Below are positions 40,829 to 48,068 of a stretch of 64,000 nucleotides of DNA, one piece after another. The position numbers and the translations under genes are program-made. Numbering within the stretch: the stretch's first letter is position 1; every line of letters begins with the position of its first letter. The stretch lies in NCBI GenBank assembly GCA_963786305.1, contig CAWAYL010000008.1, positions 62,001 through 126,000 of the forward strand, in the 5' to 3' direction. The notes beneath the pieces were generated by a model. The model saw only the letters and a program-made list of their open reading frames with translations. It did no database searches and was not told the DNA's origin. Source of the DNA: CAKZLS01 sp963786305 (GTDB taxonomy: Bacteria; Pseudomonadota; Alphaproteobacteria; Rhodospirillales; Defluviicoccaceae).

Positions 40829-41917
40829 ATGTCGAATACGCCCATCTTCGGTGCGCATGGCGCGCCATTTCGACGTGGCGCCGTTCTGGCGCTCGCCTCG
40901 GCCGTGCTGTTCGGGGCAAGCACGCCGTTCGCCAAGGCCCTGCTCGGCGAGATTGATCCGTGGATGCTGGCGGGCATCCTCTACCTCGGTTCCGGTTTCG
41001 GTCTGCTCGTCATTCGCGCCGGTCGCAATCTGGCGGGCGGGAGCAGGGGTCGGGAAGCCCGGGTGACCGGTTCGGGATGGTTCTGGCTCGCCGGCGCGAT
41101 CCTTGCCGGTGGCGTTGCCGGGCCCTTGTTGCTGATGGTCGGTCTGGTTCAGACCGCCGCTTCGACGGCGTCGCTGCTGCTCAATCTGGAAGGCGTTTTC
41201 ACGGTGCTTCTGGCATGGTTCGTTTTCCACGAGAACTTCGATCGGCGGATCGCGCTCGGGATGGCGGCGATAGCCACCGGAGGCCTGGTTCTGTCGTGGA
41301 GCGGGCAGCCTTCGCTCGCGGAAATCCACGGTCCTCTAGCCATCGCCGGAGCCTGTCTTGCCTGGGCACTCGACAACAATCTGACACGCAAGGTTTCGCT
41401 GAGCGACCCTCTCCAGGTCGCCATGCTGAAGGGTCTTGTCGCCGGCGGCATCAATCTCGGGCTGGCGCTGATGCGGGGCGCGCCGGTTCCCGATGTCGGC
41501 ATCGCGCTGGCGGCCGGGCTGGTGGGCTTGTTCGGCTACGGGTTCAGCCTCGTCCTGTTCGTCCTCGCGCTCCGCCACGTCGGGACTGCGCGAACCGGCG
41601 CCTATTTCTCCACGGCGCCGTTCATCGGCGCCGCCATCGCGCTGGCGGGGTTCGGGGACTCGGTTACGATCCAGCTTGTCGTCGCGGGCGCGTTGATGGC
41701 GTTCGGTGTATGGCTGCACCTTACCGAACGCCACGAGCACGAGCATCAACACACGGCGCTGGAGCACACTCATATTCATCGCCATGACGAACACCACCAG
41801 CACGCCCACGGCGCATCGGATCCCACGGGCGAGTCGCACAGCCACGGGCATCGCCATCCGCGCCTGCGCCATGCCCATCCGCACTATCCCGACGCCCATC
41901 ATGACCACGAGCACTGA
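40829..41917 (+). CDS. EamA/DMT-family transporter with His-rich cytoplasmic tail
   Basis: A 362-residue protein with about ten membrane spans in two EamA repeats (AVLALASAVLFGASTPFAKA; LLMVGLVQTAASTASLLLNL; AALAWALD-type segment near 1350 of the gene; FGYGFSLVLFVLALRHVG). From about residue 305 it carries a tail very rich in histidine (ERHEHEHQHTALEHTHIHRH and further HxH pairs, ending HHDHEH). Such tails bind Ni, Co or Zn. Its position beside HupE and cbiMNQO suggests a link to metal movement. The ATG 40829 directly follows a short palindrome, and no strong ribosome site is visible. Confidence 0.82.
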   Translation: MSNTPIFGAHGAPFRRGAVLALASAVLFGASTPFAKALLGEIDPWMLAGILYLGSGFGLLVIRAGRNLAGGSRGREARVTGSGWFWLAGAILAGGVAGPLLLMVGLVQTAASTASLLLNLEGVFTVLLAWFVFHENFDRRIALGMAAIATGGLVLSWSGQPSLAEIHGPLAIAGACLAWALDNNLTRKVSLSDPLQVAMLKGLVAGGINLGLALMRGAPVPDVGIALAAGLVGLFGYGFSLVLFVLALRHVGTARTGAYFSTAPFIGAAIALAGFGDSVTIQLVVAGALMAFGVWLHLTERHEHEHQHTALEHTHIHRHDEHHQHAHGASDPTGESHSHGHRHPRLRHAHPHYPDAHHDHEH

Positions 41918-41982
41918 TTGCCCGATGGCGGCTTGGCGTCGATTGGTACGAATTGCGCTAAGCTATTGCGAATGAGTGGGTG

Positions 41983-42145
41983 GACCGAGAGTATGGAACC
42001 TGGATTGACACTTTCCAGCCTTTACCGTTCGCGGCGCTATTGTGTTCCGGAACCTCAAGGGAACGAAGCTGCCACAATGCAACACGACCGAACGGTATAT
42101 GCCGGTTACCCATGCGGTTGTCCGTGCGCGGAAACAGGGCGGTAG
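41983..42145 (+). pseudogene. decayed copy of the cbiM leader and cbiM start
   Basis: This stretch matches the intact leader at about 44190-44330: GACCGA.AGTATGGA, then CCAGCCTTTACCGTTCGCGG, then GGAACCTC..G..GAACG and an ATG (42077) followed by a decayed CbiM start (..TATGCCGGT.ACCCATGCGG.. compared with cbiM codons for YLPVAHAA). The frame closes after 22 codons. The riboswitch aptamer itself is not present here. It is read as the remnant of a duplicated, lost cbiM. Confidence 0.65.
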
Positions 42146-42287
42146 TGCAAGATAGATACGCTCGTTATACATTCTAACCTGTCAGCGTACACACCAAACT
42201 CTCAGCCAGAAATGAGAAATTAACGGTCACAGTTCCCTTCGGATGGTTGGGCCGGTTTTCGAAGTCAACGGGAAATTTTCATATTAT

Positions 42288-42434
42288 CTATGAAAAGAAT
42301 AGTTGGCCTCGACCGCAATAACTTTCTCGCAATTTCTCCAGCAGTTCGTCGTCGATCGTAACGGTGATTCGTTCATCGCCGGGTCTTTCGGTGTTGCGTT
42401 GGTCCGCGGGTATGATATTTGAAAATTTCATCAT
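42288..42434 (-). CDS. 48-residue ribbon-helix-helix fragment, NikR/CopG-like N-terminus
   Basis: A short frame (ATG ATG at 42434, TAG ending 42288) encodes MMKFSNIIPADQRNTERPGD followed by ERITVTIDDELLEKLRE, the typical first strand and helix of a ribbon-helix-helix domain as in NikR. The remaining helix and metal domain are missing, and the frame closes after GRGQLFFS; a +1 shift would give EVIAVEANYSFHR. It diverges from hupE, and its start codons lie inside a NikR-like palindrome. It is either a truncated regulator gene or its remnant. Confidence 0.5.
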   Translation of the reverse strand: MMKFSNIIPADQRNTERPGDERITVTIDDELLEKLRESYCGRGQLFFS

Positions 42435-42437
42435 ACC
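42409..42437. promoter_or_regulatory. NikR-like inverted repeat between hupE and the RHH fragment
   Basis: Half-sites GGTATGA (42409-42415) and TCATACC (42431-42437) are separated by 15 bases. E. coli NikR recognises GTATGA-N16-TCATAC, so this differs by one base in spacing. It lies 33 bases upstream of the hupE start and overlaps the start of the divergent ribbon-helix-helix fragment. A nickel-responsive operator is inferred, not shown. Confidence 0.5.
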
Positions 42438-42469
42438 GTATCAATTTCACCAACGCACCGGGATCCGGA

Positions 42470-43057
42470 ATGAAACAATCGGTCTTTCTCGCCCTAGCCG
42501 TTCTGACGTTAGCCGCCACACCAGCCTTGGCCCATACGGGCGCAGGGGCCGTATCCGGTTTGTCGGCCGGGATTGGTCATCCCATCGGTGGTCTCGATCA
42601 CGTGCTTGCCGTGGTCGCTGTTGGTATCCTGGCTGCTCGGTTGGGCGGAGAAGCTATGTGGTTCGCCCCTGCATCGTTCATTTGCATGATGATTGTCGGT
42701 GGCTTGCTTGCCATTGACGGCGTCCCCGTTCCGTTTGTGGAACTCGGTATTCTCGGCTCCGTCGTTGTGCTGGGCGGCGTGATCGCGGCAGGGCGGCGCA
42801 TGCCGGTGAGCGTCGCCATGGTATTGGTCGGGCTGATGGCCGTTTTCCATGGTCACGCACATGGTACCGAAATGCCATCAAACGCCGGCAGCGTTGAATA
42901 TGTCGTTGGGTTCGTCGTTGCCACGGCAATGTTGCACGCCGTCGGAATCGGCTTGGGTGTCGGCGCTGAGAAGATTGCGCAAGGGACCGGCGCCTTTGCC
43001 GTGCGTGCAAGCGGTGGAGCCATTGCTCTAGCGGGCGCTCTTCTTTTCGTCGCCTGA
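42470..43057 (+). CDS. hupE: HupE/UreJ-family nickel/cobalt permease
   Basis: A 195-residue membrane protein with a cleavable-looking signal (MKQSVFLALAVLTLAATPAL AHTG) and about six spans. The family metal motif HPIGGLDHVLAVVAVGILAA (H-x5-DH) comes first, and FHGHAHGTEMPSNAG is the second conserved His block. Such proteins move Ni or Co for hydrogenase, urease or cobalamin. ATG 42470 follows a GGATCCGGA stretch. The operator-like palindrome upstream suggests metal control. A strong palindrome at 43129-43149 may end its transcript. Confidence 0.87.
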   Translation: MKQSVFLALAVLTLAATPALAHTGAGAVSGLSAGIGHPIGGLDHVLAVVAVGILAARLGGEAMWFAPASFICMMIVGGLLAIDGVPVPFVELGILGSVVVLGGVIAAGRRMPVSVAMVLVGLMAVFHGHAHGTEMPSNAGSVEYVVGFVVATAMLHAVGIGLGVGAEKIAQGTGAFAVRASGGAIALAGALLFVA

Positions 43058-43128
43058 GCGGGTTGTTTACGGGAGGGCGATTATAGCCGCCTTCCTTACA
43101 CCAATTCGTGAACCTTTTATTGGGTTCT

Positions 43129-43149
43129 GCCCCTAATTGAATTAGGGGC
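43129..43149 (+). terminator. palindromic hairpin after hupE
   Basis: GCCCCTAATT / AATTAGGGGC form a 10-bp stem around a single central base. It lies 71 bases beyond hupE. There is no T-run, so factor-independent termination is only possible, not clear. Confidence 0.4.
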
Positions 43150-43162
43150 TCTCAGCCCAGAA

Positions 43163-43223
43163 GGGAACACGGAGGGATGGACCCAAGTCGGCAATCCCCA
43201 ACCGTGGCTGCCCCCGCAACTGT
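43163..43223 (+). ncRNA. truncated cobalamin riboswitch aptamer (5' half only)
   Basis: The 61 bases match 44008-44068 of the intact cobalamin riboswitch with two differences, including the core AACCGTGGCTGCCCCCGCAA followed by CTGT. The 3' half, with the CCACTGGGAGACC stem and the AGCCAGGAGACCTGCC box, is missing; sequence after 43223 is unrelated. It precedes an outer-membrane barrel fragment. It cannot form a complete aptamer and is probably a relic. Confidence 0.75.
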
Positions 43224-43253
43224 CATACCAACGGTCGTTAATAATAATCCATT

Positions 43254-43712
43254 GTGACGGCCCTTTGGGGTTTTCGGCAAGCCCTATCGGGCAGCCTGTT
43301 CACCGCCGACAAGACCATTTTAAGTGAATCGATCATCAACGATCGCGGACGTCTCCAGACCTCCGATGGCGGACCAACCAACACCAATTCCCTCGGTTCC
43401 GGCGTGGTTGCGATCGACGGGGCGGGTTTCGCTTTCGCGCCGGGGCTCAGCTATCAGATCGGCGGCGCGTACCTGAACACCAGCCGGGTCGTCGACGAGG
43501 AAACAGACGAAATTCTGCCATCCTCGGAAACAGAGAGCGAATACAGGTTCGTGGCGGCCGCTCAGTATGCGGTCGATGTCACCGACGACATCGCCGTCAC
43601 GCCTTTGGTGGAATACGTGCACTTTTGGAATGGTGGCGGGATAATAGACGAGGGCCGCGATTACCTGACGGCAACGGCCTTGGTCACCTATCGACCGCGT
43701 TTACCGAGATGA
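43254..43712 (+). pseudogene. outer-membrane beta-barrel fragment
   Basis: An open frame of 152 codons without signal peptide. Alternating hydrophobic and polar stretches such as GAGFAFAPGLSYQIGGAYLN, EYRFVAAAQYAVDVTD and VTPLVEYVHFWNGGG, then YLTATALVTYRP, look like successive barrel strands of a porin. The N-terminal part is missing and the end PRLPR is probably not the natural C-terminus. The truncated riboswitch just upstream suggests the ancestral gene was a cobalamin-regulated outer-membrane protein, but the family could not be named. Confidence 0.5.
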
Positions 43713-43994
43713 TGTTGGAAAAATGCAAGAGCGCGGAGTGATGCCCGCTCAACGCGAGATCCGCTCAATGCCGTACCGGGGTCGAACCTATGGCGATTGC
43801 GGCGTGTAATCCATGGCTTCACGACCGGAAAGCTACTGTGCATGGGGTTGTTTTCAACAATAGGGCGACACCCCCCCTCCCTCCCCAATCCCCGGAGTGC
43901 CATTTTGCCGTACCCGCCGGAGATCCCCGCTTGACGTTATTTCGGGGTCGAACCTATAGTAATGCCGACGGTTCCCCCTCAAGGGCGAGAGAGC

Positions 43995-44160
43995 CCGGGG
44001 ACTAACAGGGAACACGGAGGGATGGACCCAAGTCGGGGATCCCCAACCGTGGCTGCCCCCGCAACTGTAAGCGGGTAGCGTTGCCCACCGACGGCCACTG
44101 GGAGACCGGGAAGGCCGGGCAAACGCGACGACCCGTGAGCCAGGAGACCTGCCGTCACCG
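43995..44160 (+). ncRNA. cobalamin riboswitch
   Basis: An adenosylcobalamin-type aptamer upstream of cbiM. Landmarks in order are the 5' stem region ending GGGAACACGG, the core AACCGTGGCTGCCCCCGCAA CTGTAAGCGGG, the CCACTGGGAGACCGGGAAGG receptor stem, and the B12 box AGCCAGGAGACCTGCC (44138-44153). The spacer to cbiM contains CCGTTCGC (near 44230) and GCGAACGG (near 44267), which can pair and cover the GGAG ribosome site, suggesting translational control by ligand. Confidence 0.92.
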
Positions 44161-44285
44161 TATCGACGCGGCGCTTTCGGGCGGGGTAGACCGAAAGTAT
44201 GGAGACAGGATTTCCCGTCTCCAGCCTTTACCGTTCGCGGCGATACGGTTTGCCAGGAACCTCGAGCGAACGGAGCGCACTTGAA

Positions 44286-44957
44286 ATGCACATCATGGAG
44301 GGATATCTGCCGGTGGCCCATGCGGCGGCGTGGACGGCGGTATCGGCGCCCTTTGTCGTCTACGGCGGATACAGGCTGGTCAAAATCGTCCGGGAGCATC
44401 CTGAGACGAAACTGCTGCTGGCCGCCTCCGGGGCCTTCGCCTTCGTGTTGTCGGCGCTGAAGATTCCCTCGGTGACGGGGAGTTGTTCGCACGCTACCGG
44501 AACCGGCCTGGGGGCGATCCTGTTCGGCCCCGGCGTGATGACCCTGCTCGGCACCATCGTTCTGTTGTTTCAAACGCTGCTGCTGGCGCATGGCGGGTTG
44601 ACGACCTTGGGCGCCAACGTGTTTTCCATGGCGGTTGTCGGTCCCTATGTGGCCTATGGGATTTTCAGGTCGGTCCGCGGTATCGGGGGCTCGCTGGCCG
44701 TGGCCGTGTTCATGGCGGCCGCGCTGGGCGATCTCTCCACCTATATCGTCACCTCGGCCCAGCTCGCGGCGGCCTTTCCCGATCCGGCGGGCGGCATGGC
44801 CGGCTCGTTCGCCAAGTTCGGAAGCATTTTCGCCTTCACCCAGGTGCCGCTCGCCATCATCGAGGGGTTGGTGACGGTCGTCGTGGTCAATGTCCTCACC
44901 ACCTACAGCCGTTCCGAGTTGAAGAGCTTGTCGCTGTTCGCCAAGGAGCCGGTGTGA
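44286..44957 (+). CDS. cbiM: cobalt transporter substrate-binding/permease CbiM
   Basis: A 223-residue S-component of an ECF-type cobalt transporter. The essential N-terminus MHIMEGYLPVAHAAAW (metal-binding His2 region) is intact, followed by SALKIPSVTGSCSHATGTGL, FGPGVMTLLGTIVLLFQTLL and LAHGGLTTLGANVFSMAVVG, all family motifs, with about six spans. It is placed under the cobalamin riboswitch. Its TGA overlaps the cbiN start. ATG 44286 is the family start; GGAG lies ~10 bases before. Confidence 0.95.
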   Translation: MHIMEGYLPVAHAAAWTAVSAPFVVYGGYRLVKIVREHPETKLLLAASGAFAFVLSALKIPSVTGSCSHATGTGLGAILFGPGVMTLLGTIVLLFQTLLLAHGGLTTLGANVFSMAVVGPYVAYGIFRSVRGIGGSLAVAVFMAAALGDLSTYIVTSAQLAAAFPDPAGGMAGSFAKFGSIFAFTQVPLAIIEGLVTVVVVNVLTTYSRSELKSLSLFAKEPV

Positions 44958-45265
44958 TGGCGCGCCAGAACATTATTCTTCTCCTTGCGGCGGTACTTAT
45001 CGGCATCATTCCGCTGTTCATGACCTTCGATGCGGAAGAGTCGTTCGGCGGCGCCGATGGCCAGGCCCAGGACGCCATAACCGAGATCCATCCCGACTAC
45101 CAGCCCTGGTTCGAAAGCATCTGGGAGCCTCCGAGCGGCGAGATCGAAAGCCTTCTGTTCATGCTGCAAGCGGCGCTCGGCGCGGGGTTGCTGGGATACT
45201 ACTTTGGCCTGCGGCGCGGCGAGGCGCGGCGCCGCAGGCCGGCCGAGGGCGATGCATCTTATTGA
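44957..45265 (+). CDS. cbiN: cobalt transporter accessory CbiN
   Basis: A 102-residue protein with two membrane spans: IILLLAAVLIGIIPLFMTF at the N-terminus and LLFMLQAALGAGLLGYYFGL near the C-terminus. Between them is the conserved ADGQAQDAITEIHPDYQPWF, then ESIWEPPSGEIESL. CbiN aids Co2+ loading of CbiM. It overlaps cbiM by one base and extends past the cbiQ start by 14 bases. Confidence 0.93.
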   Translation: MARQNIILLLAAVLIGIIPLFMTFDAEESFGGADGQAQDAITEIHPDYQPWFESIWEPPSGEIESLLFMLQAALGAGLLGYYFGLRRGEARRRRPAEGDASY

Positions 45266-46022
45266 TCGCCTCGCCCACACCAACCGCTGGAGCGACCGGC
45301 ATGCCGTCGACAAACTGCTGCTCGGCGGCGGCTTGCTGATCCTGAGCGTCGTTCTGCCGGCCGTTCCGGGGGCGATCCTGGTTCTGCTCGCGGCCATGAC
45401 CGCGACACTCGCGGGCGCCCGGGTTCCGGTGCGGGACTATCTGCGCGTTTTGATGCCGCCGACGGCGTTCATGGTCACTGGCGCCGCCGTCCTCGCGCTC
45501 TCCGTGCGCCTCGATGGCGGCGGACCGGCCGTTTCGTTTTCGTCCGTCGGCGCGATGACCGCGCTGAACGTCACGCTGCGCGCCCTCGCGGCCACGGCCT
45601 CGCTGTTGTTGATCGTTCTGACCACGCCGGTGTCCGAATGTCTGGGTCTTCTGCGGAAGACCCGCGTGCCCGCGGCGATCGTCGATGTGACCTTGCTGGT
45701 CTACCGGTTCACCATGGTGACGGCCGAGGTGGCGGACCGGGCGCGCATGGCGCAGGCGAGCCGCATGGGGTATGTCGGGTTTCGCCGCTCCCTGCGGTCC
45801 GCGGGCATGCTCGCGGCCTCCTTGCTGCCCCGGGTCTTCGACAAGGCGGCGCGCATGGAAACCGGGCTCGCGGCCCGCGCCTATGACGGCGATCTCCGGG
45901 TGCTTCCGTCTCGGGTCGTTCCGTCAAGGCGGTTTGCCCTGGGATCGCTATCGGCGCAGGCCTTCATCCTGGCCGTCACGTTGATATGGCTCGCCTCCGG
46001 TATCGGGGGCATGATGCCGTGA
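45252..46022 (+). CDS. cbiQ: cobalt ECF transporter T component CbiQ
   Basis: A 256-residue membrane coupling protein with ~5 spans. The start MHLIDRLAHTNRWSDRHAVD is typical of CbiQ. Conserved cytoplasmic motifs are MAQASRMGY (the first coupling Ala-Arg-Gly-like helix) and GLAARAYDGDLRVLP. The family transmits ATPase motion from CbiO to CbiM. Its TGA overlaps the GTG start of cbiO (GTGA). Confidence 0.92.
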   Translation: MHLIDRLAHTNRWSDRHAVDKLLLGGGLLILSVVLPAVPGAILVLLAAMTATLAGARVPVRDYLRVLMPPTAFMVTGAAVLALSVRLDGGGPAVSFSSVGAMTALNVTLRALAATASLLLIVLTTPVSECLGLLRKTRVPAAIVDVTLLVYRFTMVTAEVADRARMAQASRMGYVGFRRSLRSAGMLAASLLPRVFDKAARMETGLAARAYDGDLRVLPSRVVPSRRFALGSLSAQAFILAVTLIWLASGIGGMMP

Positions 46023-46909
46023 TCCTGTCGGCCCGAGGCCTGCGCTATAACTATGCCGGAGGAATCGAGGCCCTCAAGGGGCTCGATCTCGACGTGCCCG
46101 CCGGCGGGCGTCTGGCCATCCTCGGCCCCAACGGTGCCGGCAAGACCACCTTGCTTTTGCATCTCAACGGAACGCTTCGTCCAAGCGCCGGCGAGCTCCG
46201 TCTGGAGGGCCGCCGCGCGGCGTGGGACCGGCGGTCGCTGACCCGATGGCGAACGACCGTCGGGCTGGTGTTCCAGGATCCCGATGACCAGTTGTTTGCC
46301 GGCACCGTTTATCAGGACGTCTCGTTCGGGCCCCTGAACCTCGGTCTCGCGGAAGACGAAGTTCGCCGCCGCGTCGGCGATGCCCTGGCGGCCATGCGGA
46401 TCGATGACCTGGCCAAACGCCCGATCCACATGTTGAGTGGCGGGCAGAAGAAGCGGGTGGCCATCGCCGGCGTGCTGGCCATGCGGCCCAAGGTTCTTGT
46501 CCTCGACGAACCGACGGCCGGGTTGGACAGTCATGGCGTCTCCCATCTGCTCGCCGCCCTCGGTCAATTGAGCGACGGCGGAACCACCATCGTCTACGCC
46601 ACCCACGACGTGGATCTGGCGTGCGCCTGGTCGGACCGGGTGGCGATCTTTCAAGGCGGCGTGGTCATCGGCGGTGGCGAGGCCCGCGACGTGCTTGCGG
46701 ATGGCGAGCTTCTGCGCCGCGCTCACCTTCGGCGTCCCCTGGTCCTGGACGTGGGTTTGGCGGCGAGACGCGTGGGATTGTTGGCGGACGATGCCCCCTT
46801 GCCGCGGTCGCGAGCGGAGTTGCTGGCGCTGTTCAGGGGAGCGCGGTGGCCCGAACCGGTTCGCGAGGGGCCAAGGAGGAGCGGCGTATCAGGGACGAGC
46901 GGCGTATAG
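46019..46909 (+). CDS. cbiO: cobalt ECF transporter ATPase CbiO
   Basis: A 296-residue ABC ATPase. Walker A is LAILGPNGAGKTTLLLHLNG, the Q-loop VGLVFQDPDDQLFAGTVYQD (the extended motif of CbiO/EcfA), signature MLSGGQKKRVAIAGVLAMRP, Walker B LVLDEPTAGLD and H-loop YATHDVD. The start GTG 46019 overlaps cbiQ. The C-terminal ~25 residues (RGARWPEPVREGPRRSGVSG) look unconserved and overlap the convergent nuclease-like gene by 21 bases, so the natural stop may have been lost. Confidence 0.93.
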   Translation: MILSARGLRYNYAGGIEALKGLDLDVPAGGRLAILGPNGAGKTTLLLHLNGTLRPSAGELRLEGRRAAWDRRSLTRWRTTVGLVFQDPDDQLFAGTVYQDVSFGPLNLGLAEDEVRRRVGDALAAMRIDDLAKRPIHMLSGGQKKRVAIAGVLAMRPKVLVLDEPTAGLDSHGVSHLLAALGQLSDGGTTIVYATHDVDLACAWSDRVAIFQGGVVIGGGEARDVLADGELLRRAHLRRPLVLDVGLAARRVGLLADDAPLPRSRAELLALFRGARWPEPVREGPRRSGVSGTSGV

Positions 46910-47944
46910 GTGCCGTTCCGGCGACTCCGAAAGCAGGATTTCCGCCTTCAGCACGCGATGATCGGAGCCCGGGGAGGAAAACGCTTCGAGATCGGCGAGC
47001 CTCGCCTCGCGGACCAGAACGTGGTCGATGGGAATGCCCATGGGGCCGAGCATCGACGGCCACGTCGCCGGAAAGCCGCGGGCGGTCGAGGTGCGGCTGG
47101 CGCGCAGGAATTGCCGAAAGGCGGGGGCGTAGGGGGTCACGTTGAAATCGCCCGCGACGATCACCGGCCCGTCGATCCCGGCGATCAGGCCGGCGAGGTC
47201 CAACAGATAGGAGTCGCGGGCCGCGAGCCGGGCGGGCCGGGTCGGGTTCGCCGGATGGACGACGACGATCCACGGGTCGCTGGCCCCCGGGACCGCGATC
47301 TTCGCCAACAAAGAGAGCTTTCCCTGTCCCGACGGCCGGACGACACCTTTCGCCGCGATCGGATGGACCGACAAGATCGCCAGCGTCTCCCGCCCGGCGT
47401 AGACCTCCGAATTCAGCCGGTCGCCCGGTTCGATGACGAACTGGTGGCGATAGACCTCTTTCAGGTCCGCGAACGCGCCGGACATCCCGGCGGGCACCTC
47501 CACGAGGGCGATGATGTCGGCCGGCCGGGTGGCAAGCCACGTCAGGACGTCTTCGGACCGCCGGTTCATGTCGGACACATTGTGGGTCATCAGGCTCAGC
47601 CGCCGCGACGGCAATCCTGGCCTCGCGAGGACGGATGCGGCTGCCGCGCCGATGGACGATGACGCCATGTCGTCCTGTGTTTTGGGCGCTTGTTGGTAGT
47701 CCGTCGCGAACACCAGCGCAAAGACGAAGGCCGCCGCGGCCGGGGCTTTCTTTCCGCCCATCAGGAAAACCAGGCATAGAAACACCGCCGCAATAAGGTA
47801 TTGCAGGGCGAAGTGGTTCAGAAGCTCGAACGGCCATGTGCTGAGCCCGAACGTGCCGGCCACGAGCACGAGGAACAAACCGACGAGAACCGCCAGACAG
47901 AGCCGGTAATTTGCCGCTGCCAGCGCCCGCATCATCGATCGCAA
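46889..47944 (-). CDS. endonuclease/exonuclease/phosphatase family membrane protein
   Basis: A 351-residue protein. Two to three N-terminal membrane spans (LAVLVGLFLVLVAGTFGLST; YLIAAVFLCLVFLMGGKKA; AFVFALVFATDY) are followed by an EEP domain: SLMTHNVSDMNRRSEDVL (the metal Asn), ALVEVPAGM (Glu), VVVHPANPTR, VIVAGDFNVTPYAPAFRQF and IPIDHVLV...SDHRVLKAEI (catalytic Asp-His). Members with such anchors occur as periplasmic or membrane-bound phosphodiesterases of unknown substrate. The start MRSMMRALAA at 47944 is taken. Confidence 0.82.
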   Translation of the reverse strand: MRSMMRALAAANYRLCLAVLVGLFLVLVAGTFGLSTWPFELLNHFALQYLIAAVFLCLVFLMGGKKAPAAAAFVFALVFATDYQQAPKTQDDMASSSIGAAAASVLARPGLPSRRLSLMTHNVSDMNRRSEDVLTWLATRPADIIALVEVPAGMSGAFADLKEVYRHQFVIEPGDRLNSEVYAGRETLAILSVHPIAAKGVVRPSGQGKLSLLAKIAVPGASDPWIVVVHPANPTRPARLAARDSYLLDLAGLIAGIDGPVIVAGDFNVTPYAPAFRQFLRASRTSTARGFPATWPSMLGPMGIPIDHVLVREARLADLEAFSSPGSDHRVLKAEILLSESPERHLYAARP

Positions 47945-48068
47945 GTCCTCGTGACGTCGTTGTGTTCGTGCATCAGGCGTATGATGCGCGAACGCCGTTA
48001 AGATTTCGCGAACGATGCATCACAATCGCCGAGTCGATGCTCGGCATTTCCGTCTTTTCGATGCGGGT

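Noticed and set aside
43741..43985. Repeated CGGGGTCGAACCTAT (near 43774 and 43952) as a second riboswitch or tRNA fragment
   Set aside because: The two short copies lack surrounding structure, and no cloverleaf or aptamer can be drawn; probably a small local duplication.
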